Part shown: in pieces, positions 26,992-34,632 of the stretch | Position numbering within the stretch: position 1 is the first letter of the stretch | Layout: each line of letters opens with the position of its first letter | Origin: GCA-002282575 sp964493995 | GTDB lineage: Bacteria > Pseudomonadota > Gammaproteobacteria > Thiomicrospirales > Thiomicrospiraceae | Reading direction: 5' to 3' | DNA: 64,000 bases | Assembly (NCBI GenBank): GCA_964493995.1 | Contig: CAZBQD010000005.1 | Location: 6,230 to 70,229, forward strand | The notes under the pieces: model-generated | The model's database searches: none | What the model was told of the DNA's origin: nothing | The model's input: the letters and a program-made list of their open reading frames with translations, nothing else | Position numbers and translations under genes: made by a program

Positions 26992-27022
26992 AAAAAAGCC
27001 AGCAAATATTGCTGGCTTTTTT
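26992..27022. terminator. Bidirectional terminator between sulP and the LysR gene
   Basis: AAAAAAGCCAGCAA and TTGCTGGCTTTTTT form a long perfect stem around TAT, with A runs on one side and T runs on the other, so it can end transcripts in both directions. It overlaps the last bases of the converging LysR gene and separates the transporter operon from the carboxysome side. Confidence 0.93.
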
Positions 27023-27929
27023 AATGCTCGAAACAGGCTGGCTTGTGCCGATTGGTGAGCATGAACCGTGAAAAGGCTTCGGCTGCAGGCGGCTGCACCT
27101 TACGCATTTGCACCAAATGCCAATGCTTGACCACGGGCAAATCCACTACATCCAAAATCGCTAAACGCCCTAGGGACACCTCTAACCGAACCGTATCGAG
27201 TGAAACAAAGGACAACCCCAAATTCACCATCACCGCCTGTTTAATGGTTTCATTACTGTTCATCACCATGGCGTGTGCCGGTTCGACCTTCTGCGCCTTA
27301 AAAAAGGACTCCATCGCTGCGCGCGTTCCCGAACCTTGTTCGCGCACCAAAAAAGGCATTTGGTTGAAAAAAGCCACCGGAATATTCTTTTTATGGGCTA
27401 AAGGATGTTGCATCGAAGCAATAATGCCGTGCGGATTGGGCGCAAAGGATTGAGACATCATTTCGGACTCTGCCGGAGGACGCCCCATAACCGCTAAATC
27501 TAACTCGCCGGCGCTGAGCTTTTCGAGTAACTGATCGCGATTGCCTTCAAAGAACAGAATATCCACGGCGTGATATTGTTCCTTAAACGCCGCCAAAATA
27601 CTGGGCAGGAAGTATTTAGCCGTAGTCACCATGCCAATAACCAAGCGTCCGCCTTCTACGCCTTTAATGGCATCGAGTGCCACCTCGGCATCGCGCAGTT
27701 GTTGAAATACCGCTTGTGCATGGGTTAGTAGCACTTCACCCGCTTGGGTCAACTGCACCGATTTACTGCTACGTTCAAATAGGGTTAAACCTATCTCTTC
27801 TTCAATCTGCTTAATTTGCATCGAAACAGCCGGCGGCGTTAAAAAGAGTTCTTGCGCTGCACCAATAAAGCTCAGCTGCTTGCAGACAGTGACAAATGTT
27901 TTGAGTTGACGTAGGGTAACTTGATTCAC
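27021..27929 (-). CDS. LysR-type regulator, CbbR-like (carboxysome locus)
   Basis: This 302-residue LysR protein has an N-terminal helix-turn-helix (TLRQLKTFVTVCKQLSF, then AQELFLTPPAVSMQIKQIE) and a C-terminal co-inducer domain (GRPPAESEM, LVREQGSGTRAAMESFF, LGLSFVSLDTVRLE). The sequence layout is that of CbbR. It follows the carboxysome operon on the same strand but after a strong terminator, so it is probably transcribed separately, perhaps by limited read-through. It is the likely low-CO2 activator of the carboxysome and/or transporter genes, in contrast to the CbbR at 17.4 kb. Confidence 0.85.
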   Translation of the reverse strand: MNQVTLRQLKTFVTVCKQLSFIGAAQELFLTPPAVSMQIKQIEEEIGLTLFERSSKSVQLTQAGEVLLTHAQAVFQQLRDAEVALDAIKGVEGGRLVIGMVTTAKYFLPSILAAFKEQYHAVDILFFEGNRDQLLEKLSAGELDLAVMGRPPAESEMMSQSFAPNPHGIIASMQHPLAHKKNIPVAFFNQMPFLVREQGSGTRAAMESFFKAQKVEPAHAMVMNSNETIKQAVMVNLGLSFVSLDTVRLEVSLGRLAILDVVDLPVVKHWHLVQMRKVQPPAAEAFSRFMLTNRHKPACFEH

Positions 27930-27943
27930 GCTAAATTCGCCCT

Positions 27944-27974
27944 ATAAAAAAACCGTTTCTCTCGAAACGGTTTT
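27944..27974 (-). terminator. Terminator of the carboxysome operon
   Basis: On the minus strand AAAACCGTTTC pairs with GAAACGGTTTT (11 bp, GAGA loop) and is followed by further T residues. It begins 14 bases after the stop of the FKBP/iota-carbonic-anhydrase gene, making that gene the last member of the carboxysome transcript. Confidence 0.92.
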
Positions 27975-27987
27975 GGTGCTTGGGTCA

Positions 27988-28680
27988 TTAATGACCAACG
28001 AATTGTTCTGGCATCATCGAGGAGTGATGATGTGAGATAACCCACTTGCCATTTTCAAGCTCATAAATAAAGCTGTAACGCGCTTGCACGGTACGACCAT
28101 CTTCGAATTGGAAGGTGTAAATCCCCATGTCCTGCACGCTGTTACAACCGATTTTGATGCTGCGATCATCGATTTTACCCACCGGGGATTTCGCCAAAAA
28201 GTGGGTAAAGTAATCTTCAATCGCAGCATGGTCAGTGCGAACGGTATCGGATACCGTTGGTAATAACACAGCTGACTTACTGTAATTCTCAGTCACTTTG
28301 CGTGGGTCTTTGGTTTTCAAAGATTCATTCCAACGTTCAAACAGCGCCGCAACTTCCGCTTCCGTAATAAAGGCACAAGTGGTCGATTGACCCATGGCAT
28401 TGGCTTGCACATCCAATACTTCAACATGCAAGGTCACGGGCTGATTGGGCATCACCCCACGCAGGCTTGGGTGCGAAAAACGCAATTCGCGTGGACGGGC
28501 ACGATAGTGTGCTTTTTCACCCTTAGCAACACCAACACAAGCCACTTCCAGCGCAGGCATCACTTGCCCTTGACCCACTACGAAAGTTTCCACAAAACAA
28601 TCGGTAAGCATGCGACCTGACAAGTCGTGTGCATGAAACTGAAGGGTCACTAAATCGCCTTCACGAACGGTTTGAGCCAT
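27988..28680 (-). CDS. FKBP-like domain fused to iota-class carbonic anhydrase
   Basis: This 230-residue protein has two parts. Residues about 1-92 look like an FKBP-type prolyl isomerase fold (EGDLVTLQFHAHDLSG, VGQGQVMPALEVACVGVAKGE, ending VTLHVEVLDVQ). Residues about 105-225 match iota-carbonic anhydrase, a SnoaL/NTF2-like fold family: SAVLLPTVSDTVRTDHAAIE, YFTHFLAKSPVGKID, YTFQFEDGRTVQARYSFIY and the hallmark HHHSSMMPE (217-225). Iota enzymes interconvert CO2 and bicarbonate, some without metal. No signal peptide is present, so the protein is cytoplasmic. It is the last gene of the carboxysome operon, which lacks csoSCA, so I infer it is the carboxysomal carbonic anhydrase, with the FKBP-like part perhaps a docking domain. 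An automatic label would probably be 'SgcJ/EcaC family oxidoreductase' or 'DUF4440'. Confidence 0.86.
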   Translation of the reverse strand: MAQTVREGDLVTLQFHAHDLSGRMLTDCFVETFVVGQGQVMPALEVACVGVAKGEKAHYRARPRELRFSHPSLRGVMPNQPVTLHVEVLDVQANAMGQSTTCAFITEAEVAALFERWNESLKTKDPRKVTENYSKSAVLLPTVSDTVRTDHAAIEDYFTHFLAKSPVGKIDDRSIKIGCNSVQDMGIYTFQFEDGRTVQARYSFIYELENGKWVISHHHSSMMPEQFVGH

Positions 28681-28703
28681 GACGAGATACTCCTAAATGC
28701 CTG

Positions 28704-29498
28704 TTATTTCGCTAATCGAGCCTGAGCAAAATGCCAAATGGTGTCTCTAACCATCTGCGCTTTGACCACCAGCCCTAAATCAATCATTTCAGCGCAACCC
28801 GTTGTCGGGCAGCTTGCGCCTTCTTCCTCGCGGTAGAAAACAGAGGAAATGACACCAATAAAATTAAACTTATTCTGTTCGGGATCATGAGCAAAGTCAG
28901 GATTGTACAAAAATACCGGACTGCCGCTTGATCCTGGATAGACAGACGCATCAATGAGAAACTCTGGTCTGCCTTCAAAATCAAACTGTAACGAGGTGGC
29001 TGTTGTGCCACGACGGATAATGGGCATTAAATTAACATGATCCCACACGCCATTGGGATAACCGAAGAACACCACTGGCTCCAGCGCATCAAACTCACTC
29101 AACTGATCTTGCGTCGGAATCAAGTTAATATCAATCGCATGAAAATAGACCTGTTTACCCTGTTGGGCAACGGCTTGCTCAATCAGCGCTACCGGTAGAA
29201 TCGCTAAATCGACACTGGGGTCGGGGTGATAAAACCATTGATTGGCAAAATCCGCAATTTCCAGCTCAATTTTATCGCCAATCGCCGGCAATCCATCATG
29301 AGCTGCGGTGAAGCTTAACAGCCCAACGGCAGCATTTTCCACCACATGACGATTGGTCACCAAAAAGGGATAAGGACGCTCACTGAGGAAACAGTTAAAG
29401 AAAAAGCCTGTCCCGGCCCCCTCTGAGCCATCCACCAAAGTGGTATCAATGCGCATGGTGTTAAACAGTAATTTTTTGGAAAGCGTATTCAATCGCAT
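28704..29498 (-). CDS. Trypsin-like serine protease in the carboxysome operon
   Basis: This 264-residue protein has the chymotrypsin-fold triad in order: His51 in LVTNRHVVENA, Asp97 in PSVDLAILP and Ser191 in YPGSSGSPVF. There is no recognisable signal peptide (MRLNTLSKKLLFNTMRIDTT), so it is probably cytoplasmic, which is unusual for this family outside Deg/HtrA-like quality control; no PDZ domain follows. It lies between cbbO and the FKBP/iota-carbonic-anhydrase gene, with 17- and 23-base gaps, before the operon terminator. A role in maturing or clearing carboxysome components is possible but unproven. Confidence 0.85.
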   Translation of the reverse strand: MRLNTLSKKLLFNTMRIDTTLVDGSEGAGTGFFFNCFLSERPYPFLVTNRHVVENAAVGLLSFTAAHDGLPAIGDKIELEIADFANQWFYHPDPSVDLAILPVALIEQAVAQQGKQVYFHAIDINLIPTQDQLSEFDALEPVVFFGYPNGVWDHVNLMPIIRRGTTATSLQFDFEGRPEFLIDASVYPGSSGSPVFLYNPDFAHDPEQNKFNFIGVISSVFYREEEGASCPTTGCAEMIDLGLVVKAQMVRDTIWHFAQARLAK

Positions 29499-29515
29499 TA
29501 GGTTAGCAACCCTGT

Positions 29516-31867
29516 TTAACTGGTCAAAGACATATAGAGCATCGGCAATTTCTCTGGTAAACGTTCTACTTTATCAATTACGGTAAAGTTCTTCGCACCA
29601 AAAATACGCGATACATAATGGTCAGCATGGGGATCGAGACTCAGGCAATAGGTAATGACGCCATCGCGATTCAACTCTTCCACCGCACGTTTAGCATCGA
29701 AACGCAAGTATTGCGGATCGCGCACATCATTATCAGCCGGTTCACCATCGGTAATTAACAACACCAATTTTTTCGATTGAGATTGTAACTTCATATGTGC
29801 ACCCGCATGGCGTAAAGCCGCACCCATACGGGTTGAATAATCCCCTTTCATGCTCGCTAGACGGGCGCGAGATTCATCGGTAAATTTTTCACCGAAATCT
29901 TTGAAACGATAGTAATGCACGTCATGACGACCATTTGAACAGAAACCATGCACCGCAAACGGATCACCAATTTTATCCAAAGCTTCCGATAGCATTACCG
30001 TCGCCGAACGTGCTAAATCGAGCACTGTGTAATCTTGGTTACGCACCTGGTCATTGGTCGAAGCGGACAAGTCGAGCAACACCAACACACTCAAATCACG
30101 CACCTTACGAATGTAACGCATCATCACTTTTTCGTTTGGCGGCATACCCATGCGCATATCAACCATCGATTGCACCGCAGCATTGAGGTCTAAATCATCA
30201 CCGGTTTCTTGACGACGTACACGCACCAACCCTTGTGGCACCATCGACTCAATCAAGAACTTAAGACGTGAAATAATCGGCTTATGCTGATCGCGCAACG
30301 CCTGAATGATTTCTAAGTCGCCCATTTTAGCGCGACGCTCTAGCACCGTTGCCCACATCGGACGCTCTAATTGAATTTGGTAATCCCATTCATGGTAGTG
30401 CACGGGATCAAGCGGCTGTTCTTTGCCTTCCGACTCATTGTAAGAAACACCCATATCCTCATAAGGATAAAGCTCAGTTGGCAACACCCATACTTCTTGA
30501 GCATCATCGCCAGCAGTTTCCACTTCCACTTCATTAATGAATTCCATTAATGAAACTTTCTTACGCACCTGCTGTTGACTTTCCCAACTGGCATTCAGAG
30601 CCGCTTCTTCGTCGTAGGCATCGCTCCACCACATGAAGCGATTATCATCACGATACACTGGCTGACGCGTCAACATCTTCGGACTGAATTCGGTCATGTC
30701 AAAGCGGTCAAGCGCTTTCGATAAAGGCACACCCACTTCGCGCGCAAAGTTAGGGCTGCTCATATCCGGATGATCAAAGAACATCTCGCGACCCAGTTGC
30801 ACAAAGGGGTGCTCGTCTTGGTAATCATCGTCTAATAAAGCACGTGATAGACGCATCAACACATTCTCGGTCACTTCAGGCGCATCACGCAAATCAGCAT
30901 GAAACTTCAACCACAGCGCTTTCAGATTGGGGAACTCGGCAATTGCCAAACGTTCAACCTTCGCATCTTCAATAATGCCTGAAATAGCCATACTCAGTAA
31001 GCTGAGGTTCTCGGGATTTACATGACCGTTGGAGTAAACCAAATGGGCTGCCGCATGCGCAACCGAAGCACGATAAATATCCAAACCAGAGGCAATCACC
31101 TCATCCGTACCATCGAAGCCACGATAATCATCGTGTGCATCGGGAATGTGGATCATGAAGTCTTCGATATAAGGACGCGTGCCTTCACGGTTTTCATAGT
31201 CACCTGAAGTCGGACGCATGAAAAAGTCACGTCCCCACAAGGCGCGAAGATAAATATTTAATCGACGCTGAACGTGATTAAACAGCACGCCTTTACGTTC
31301 TTGTTGCAACATTTTCTTAGAAATAGCCGACTGCAACGAGAAGTATTTTTGCTGTTCTTCAAAGTCTAAGCGATACGCATGCGCACCCCAAGTAATCCAG
31401 CGACGTAACCCACCCAAAGTGAGGTTTGACAACAACTCATCAAGGTTTTCCAGCATCGGACGCACACCGCGCGGTGCTTGATTTAGCAAGTGGGTCAACA
31501 CCATCAAATAGCCTTCAAACAAATGGCCATCACCCAAACGTTTGGCAGCAACAGGCGCACTGGCGATCATCAAATCAAGCACATTCGCCGAGGTTTTCGA
31601 CGCAAAGCCCAACACCGCATCAACCATTTCCGAAACAGCATGCTCACCGACATCTTTAGCAATGCTGGGGGCGCTTTGGAGAAAGGTCAGCACGATGTCC
31701 GAACTGCGCGCCATACTCTTAATCGCCAAAGCGCCGGTAAGATAAGTCTCTAGCCCACTGGGTGAAAAGGTCTTTGTTGCTTCAACCCAAGATGTCTTCA
31801 GTAGCTCTACTGCGTCTTCAGGAAATTCATCGAGAACTTCTTGATACTCTTCAATATTAATCGCCAT
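29516..31867 (-). CDS. cbbO: CbbO RuBisCO activase adaptor, VWA domain (carboxysome locus)
   Basis: This 783-residue paralogue of the CbbO at 14.5 kb has the same plan: helical N-terminal region, acidic middle and a C-terminal VWA domain with MIDAS residues VLLDLSASTND, DYSTRMGAALRHAGAH and LITDGEPADND. It acts with the CbbQ encoded upstream to reactivate RuBisCO, here form IA. A terminator-like hairpin lies between cbbQ and this gene, so cbbO and the genes after it are probably expressed at lower levels. Confidence 0.95.
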   Translation of the reverse strand: MAINIEEYQEVLDEFPEDAVELLKTSWVEATKTFSPSGLETYLTGALAIKSMARSSDIVLTFLQSAPSIAKDVGEHAVSEMVDAVLGFASKTSANVLDLMIASAPVAAKRLGDGHLFEGYLMVLTHLLNQAPRGVRPMLENLDELLSNLTLGGLRRWITWGAHAYRLDFEEQQKYFSLQSAISKKMLQQERKGVLFNHVQRRLNIYLRALWGRDFFMRPTSGDYENREGTRPYIEDFMIHIPDAHDDYRGFDGTDEVIASGLDIYRASVAHAAAHLVYSNGHVNPENLSLLSMAISGIIEDAKVERLAIAEFPNLKALWLKFHADLRDAPEVTENVLMRLSRALLDDDYQDEHPFVQLGREMFFDHPDMSSPNFAREVGVPLSKALDRFDMTEFSPKMLTRQPVYRDDNRFMWWSDAYDEEAALNASWESQQQVRKKVSLMEFINEVEVETAGDDAQEVWVLPTELYPYEDMGVSYNESEGKEQPLDPVHYHEWDYQIQLERPMWATVLERRAKMGDLEIIQALRDQHKPIISRLKFLIESMVPQGLVRVRRQETGDDLDLNAAVQSMVDMRMGMPPNEKVMMRYIRKVRDLSVLVLLDLSASTNDQVRNQDYTVLDLARSATVMLSEALDKIGDPFAVHGFCSNGRHDVHYYRFKDFGEKFTDESRARLASMKGDYSTRMGAALRHAGAHMKLQSQSKKLVLLITDGEPADNDVRDPQYLRFDAKRAVEELNRDGVITYCLSLDPHADHYVSRIFGAKNFTVIDKVERLPEKLPMLYMSLTS

Positions 31868-31925
31868 AGCAACCTTCGAGAACGTCTGAAAAATGCATCA
31901 TGTCATTTTTCTAAAATCGGGAATA

Positions 31926-32015
31926 ACCCTTGTTGTGGATAAAAAAGGTGCTCAATAGCACCGATCACTGACAAGGGTATAAGGTGCATGGTGTTCGCAA
32001 CGAACGAACACCATG
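31926..32015 (-). terminator. Terminator-like hairpins between carboxysomal cbbQ and cbbO
   Basis: In the 158-base gap, minus-strand transcription first meets CATGGTGTTCG/CGAACACCATG (perfect 11-bp stem, 31987-32015). It then meets GGTGCT/AGCACC (6-bp stem, 31947-31962), which is followed by six T residues (31941-31946) and nested inside an 8-bp outer pair ACCCTTGT/ACAAGGGT (31926-31933 with 31971-31978). This is best read as an intrinsic attenuator that lets only part of the transcription reach cbbO, the protease and the carbonic-anhydrase fusion. Confidence 0.8.
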
Positions 32016-32025
32016 AACAGCGGCA

Positions 32026-32943
32026 TCAGAAGTAAGCCAATACCGCAGAGTCGAGCGCATCACGCATGTCAACGTCATCGGTGATCGGACGAACCAAGGC
32101 CACACGACACGCATTCACCGGATCAACGCCCGCAGAAATTAATGATGCTGCGTAAATCAACATACGGGTTGAAATACCTTCATCTAAACCATGACCTTTG
32201 AGGTTACGTGCGCGCTCGCCAATGTGAACGAGTTTACGCGCCGTTTCGTTATCCACTTTACCTTCATGTGATACGATTTGAGATTCCACTTCGATATCAG
32301 GATAGTTAAAGTCAAGACCACCAAAACGCTGTTTAGTTGATTGTTTCAAGTCTTTCATTAAGCTTTGGTAGCCTGGGTTGTAAGAGATAACGATGAAGAA
32401 ATCAGGATGACATTCAATCAACTCACCTTTTTTCTCTAACGGTAATACACGACGAGAATCGGTTAAGGGGTGAATAATAACGGTCGTATCTTGTCGCGCT
32501 TCAACCACTTCGTCCAAATAACAAATTGCGCCATGACGCGCTGCAATCGCTAAAGGACCATCTTGCCAACGTGTCCCATTTGCATCCAATAAGAAGCGAC
32601 CCACCAAGTCGGAAGCGGTCATGTCTTCGTTACAAGCCACCGTAATTAGCGGACGACCTAATTTCCACGCCATGTATTCAACGAAACGAGTTTTACCACA
32701 ACCCGTTGGGCCTTTAAGCATCATCGGCATACGCACTGAATAAGCTGATTCAAATAACTCAACTTCATCAGCGACTGGCATATAGTAAGGTTGGTTTTTA
32801 ACGTAATACTGCGCTAAAGGATCATTAGAACTCATGGTAGATACACTTTCATTAATAGGACTAGAAGAAGATGGCACCGAAGCAGGGCGATATGCCGGTT
32901 GCTTTACCGATGCTGAACGCATTTTGGGATTAGTAGGACGCAT
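32026..32943 (-). CDS. cbbQ: CbbQ RuBisCO activase with N-terminal extension (carboxysome locus)
   Basis: The AAA+ core has Walker A GPTGCGKTRF, Walker B AICYLDEVVEAR and the SYNPGYQSLMKDLKQSTKQRF block, closely resembling the form II CbbQ at 13.7 kb. It differs by about 36 extra N-terminal residues, basic and Ser/Pro-rich (MRPTNPKMRSASVKQPAYRP and a run of four Ser). The long start is supported by AAGGAAAATT directly before this ATG, while the inner Met37 has no ribosome-binding site. The tail has the look of a flexible targeting or binding peptide and may bring the activase to the carboxysome. Confidence 0.94.
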   Translation of the reverse strand: MRPTNPKMRSASVKQPAYRPASVPSSSSPINESVSTMSSNDPLAQYYVKNQPYYMPVADEVELFESAYSVRMPMMLKGPTGCGKTRFVEYMAWKLGRPLITVACNEDMTASDLVGRFLLDANGTRWQDGPLAIAARHGAICYLDEVVEARQDTTVIIHPLTDSRRVLPLEKKGELIECHPDFFIVISYNPGYQSLMKDLKQSTKQRFGGLDFNYPDIEVESQIVSHEGKVDNETARKLVHIGERARNLKGHGLDEGISTRMLIYAASLISAGVDPVNACRVALVRPITDDVDMRDALDSAVLAYF

Positions 32944-33013
32944 AATTTTCCTTAAAAAACATTCTGATAAGTCAAGTTAGCTTGTTTCGTTAGATTCAGC
33001 TCGGCGTAACTCA

Positions 33014-33298
33014 TTAATCGGGCCAAACACGCTCATCAGCTAAATAAACACGTTTTGGCGCTTCCGTAACCACGGGTTGAGCAACCTGAGTCGGAGCGGG
33101 AGTCGGTGCCGCCGTCGGGGCAACTGTCTTAGCGGGAGCGGCTGGTTTCGGGGCTGCTGAGGCTGCTGGCAAATTATCCGCACTCAGAGCCGCTGGAATG
33201 CTACCCGCTGGTGTTGCTTTGGCAGGCGTTTTACGAGCACGACTGGTATTTTTTACTTGTGCAATACCAGCAGCCAATTTATCTTCAAGCGTTGACAT
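33014..33298 (-). CDS. mcdB: McdB-like carboxysome positioning protein
   Basis: This 94-residue low-complexity protein (Ala/Pro/Thr-rich middle) has a short N-terminal helix (MSTLEDKLAAGIAQVKN) and the C-terminal KRVYLADERVWPD. Alpha-carboxysome McdB proteins are small and disordered, lie next to a ParA-type McdA and end with an invariant Trp, as here. They link carboxysomes to the McdA gradient on the nucleoid. I choose the ATG at 33298, which overlaps the mcdA stop; the upstream GTG at 33304 adds two residues. The assignment depends strongly on context. Confidence 0.82.
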   Translation of the reverse strand: MSTLEDKLAAGIAQVKNTSRARKTPAKATPAGSIPAALSADNLPAASAAPKPAAPAKTVAPTAAPTPAPTQVAQPVVTEAPKRVYLADERVWPD

Positions 33299-33914
33299 GA
33301 CCAAAAACCTCGTTAATCAATTCATCTACATCTTCAATGGCCTGCTTAGCACGACCACCCATCTGATGAATCGCTTTGCCTTCTAACGCAGCATTACGAT
33401 ACACCGCCCGTTTGCCAACTATCGTTTTGGCAACCCGAATCCCTAAACCTCGTGCAGCACCGATAGCCGATGAAGCAAAACGGTTGTCGCGTTCAATCTG
33501 ATTGAACACCAAAAAACTCCGTACCGACATACCCTGCTCTTTTGCTGAAGCGTCCAGCAAGGAAGCAAAAGAAACTGTCGCCCATAAATCTAATGGCGAG
33601 GCGTTAACTGGCACTAGAATCTGCGTTAATTGCGCTAAATGACGATCAAATTCTTCATCGGTAAAGCCCGGCGGAAAGTCGATAATCACATAATCGTATC
33701 CGTTGCTGGGAATGCTATCTTCAGCCAAATCGAATGACTGCACATCAAAGGCAAAGCCATTACATTGATCCGCCCATTGCATTACCGATGCTTGAGGATC
33801 GGCATCTAACACCAATACCTTGGCATGGCGAGACAACGCCGATGCCAAACTGACCGCCAGTGTCGTCTTACCCACACCACCCTTACGATTGACCAAGGCG
33901 ATAACTTGCATCAC
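33285..33914 (-). CDS. mcdA: McdA-like ParA ATPase for carboxysome positioning
   Basis: This 209-residue ParA/MinD-family ATPase has the deviant Walker A KGGVGKTTLAVSLA near the N-terminus, LDADPQASVMQW and VIIDFPPG. Within a cso operon and just before an McdB-like gene it fits alpha-type McdA, which forms a nucleoid-bound gradient that spaces carboxysomes and passes them to daughter cells. It has no ParA-type N-terminal DNA-binding domain and no parB neighbour, which argues against a chromosome or plasmid partition role. Confidence 0.88.
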   Translation of the reverse strand: MMQVIALVNRKGGVGKTTLAVSLASALSRHAKVLVLDADPQASVMQWADQCNGFAFDVQSFDLAEDSIPSNGYDYVIIDFPPGFTDEEFDRHLAQLTQILVPVNASPLDLWATVSFASLLDASAKEQGMSVRSFLVFNQIERDNRFASSAIGAARGLGIRVAKTIVGKRAVYRNAALEGKAIHQMGGRAKQAIEDVDELINEVFGHVNA

Positions 33915-33917
33915 GCC

Positions 33918-34199
33918 TTACGCCTGCACGCCATCAACGCGTTCACTTAGTTGACGCGCCATTTGCACAAAACGATCATCTAAACTATCGCCCTCACCTT
34001 CAATGGTGATGGTGGCGTAGGTAGTACCGAAATTAATATTGTGCGGATGCACTTCTAACGTTTTGATTAACTCATTGAGGTAATCAAGGAAACCGGTGGT
34101 TTCACGATAGACAGAAAAATGGAATTTTCGCGTCATTTGACAAGGACTCTCACGAAAATCCCATTTTTGTGCCCAAGGCTCATTAATCTTACAAGTCAT
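33918..34199 (-). CDS. RuBisCO assembly factor acRAF (pterin dehydratase-like)
   Basis: This 93-residue protein has the pterin-4a-carbinolamine dehydratase fold (FHFSVYRETTGFLDYLNELI, then HHP-region equivalent HPHNINFGTTYATITIEGEG). In the dehydratase the catalytic motif contains paired histidines; here it reads VHPHNINFG. Homologues encoded inside alpha-carboxysome operons are acRAF chaperones that help form I RuBisCO subunits assemble, so I prefer that over a phenylalanine-hydroxylase cofactor role. It lies three bases upstream of mcdA. Confidence 0.85.
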   Translation of the reverse strand: MTCKINEPWAQKWDFRESPCQMTRKFHFSVYRETTGFLDYLNELIKTLEVHPHNINFGTTYATITIEGEGDSLDDRFVQMARQLSERVDGVQA

Positions 34200-34236
34200 T
34201 ACTCATCCCAACATAAAGGCTAAATTATTAAAACCA

Positions 34237-34262
34237 GAAGCGATGGTCGAAACCATCGCTTC
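34237..34262 (-). promoter_or_regulatory. Hairpin after the shell-protein genes
   Basis: On the minus strand GAAGCGATGGT pairs with ACCATCGCTTC (perfect 11-bp stem, four-base loop TTCG), followed by TGGTTTTAAT. It begins 11 bases after the second csoS1 stop and precedes acRAF. It looks like a partial terminator or a 3'-end stabiliser that would keep shell-protein message more abundant than the accessory genes. Confidence 0.8.
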
Positions 34263-34273
34263 AAGCACAAGCA

Positions 34274-34615
34274 TTAGCTTTGAGTCGTCGTTACGTCACC
34301 GTCAAGACCGCTCGCAGCGCCTGATGTTGCACCCGTAGGAAGAATCTTCTCTACTTCGTTGTGAACACGAGCGATGATGTGTGCAGCTACTAAGCCGTCA
34401 CCAACGCGTTCACAAGCATCAGCACCAGCGCGAACTGCTGCGTTAACCGCACCAGTTTCACCACGTACTAACACAGTAACATAGCCACCACCCACGAACT
34501 GACGACCGATCAAACGGACTTCAGCAGCTTTAGTCATTGCATCGGCAGCTTCGATTGCAGGTACAAGACCACGCGTTTCGATCATGCCTAGCGCAACACC
34601 GTTAATTGTAGACAT
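34274..34615 (-). CDS. csoS1: Carboxysome shell hexamer CsoS1 (longer copy)
   Basis: This 113-residue BMC-domain protein tiles the flat facets of the carboxysome as hexamers. The pore-forming and core motifs ALGMIETRGLVPAIEAADAM, FVGGGYVTVLVRGETGAVNA and DACERVGDGLVAAHIIA are complete. It is almost identical to the upstream copy through residues 7-92, differing at the N-terminus (MSTING) and by a C-terminal tail of about 18 residues (TSGAASGLDGDVTTTQS). The near identity implies recent duplication or gene conversion. Confidence 0.96.
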   Translation of the reverse strand: MSTINGVALGMIETRGLVPAIEAADAMTKAAEVRLIGRQFVGGGYVTVLVRGETGAVNAAVRAGADACERVGDGLVAAHIIARVHNEVEKILPTGATSGAASGLDGDVTTTQS

Positions 34616-34632
34616 ACTTGTCTCCTTAACAA

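Noticed and set aside
28014..28370. Calling the C-terminal half of the FKBP fusion a SnoaL/ketosteroid-isomerase-like or 'SgcJ/EcaC oxidoreductase' domain
   Set aside because: The fold is shared, but the specific HHHSSMMPE, PTVSDTVRTDHA and FLAKSPVGKID motifs point to the iota-carbonic-anhydrase branch, and the operon context supports this.
33285..33914. Chromosome or plasmid partition ParA
   Set aside because: No parB or centromere-like repeats are present and it is embedded between acRAF and an McdB-like gene in a cso operon.
33918..34199. Pterin-4a-carbinolamine dehydratase (PhhB) for aromatic amino-acid metabolism
   Set aside because: It lies inside the carboxysome operon without phenylalanine hydroxylase; the acRAF assembly factor is the better reading.
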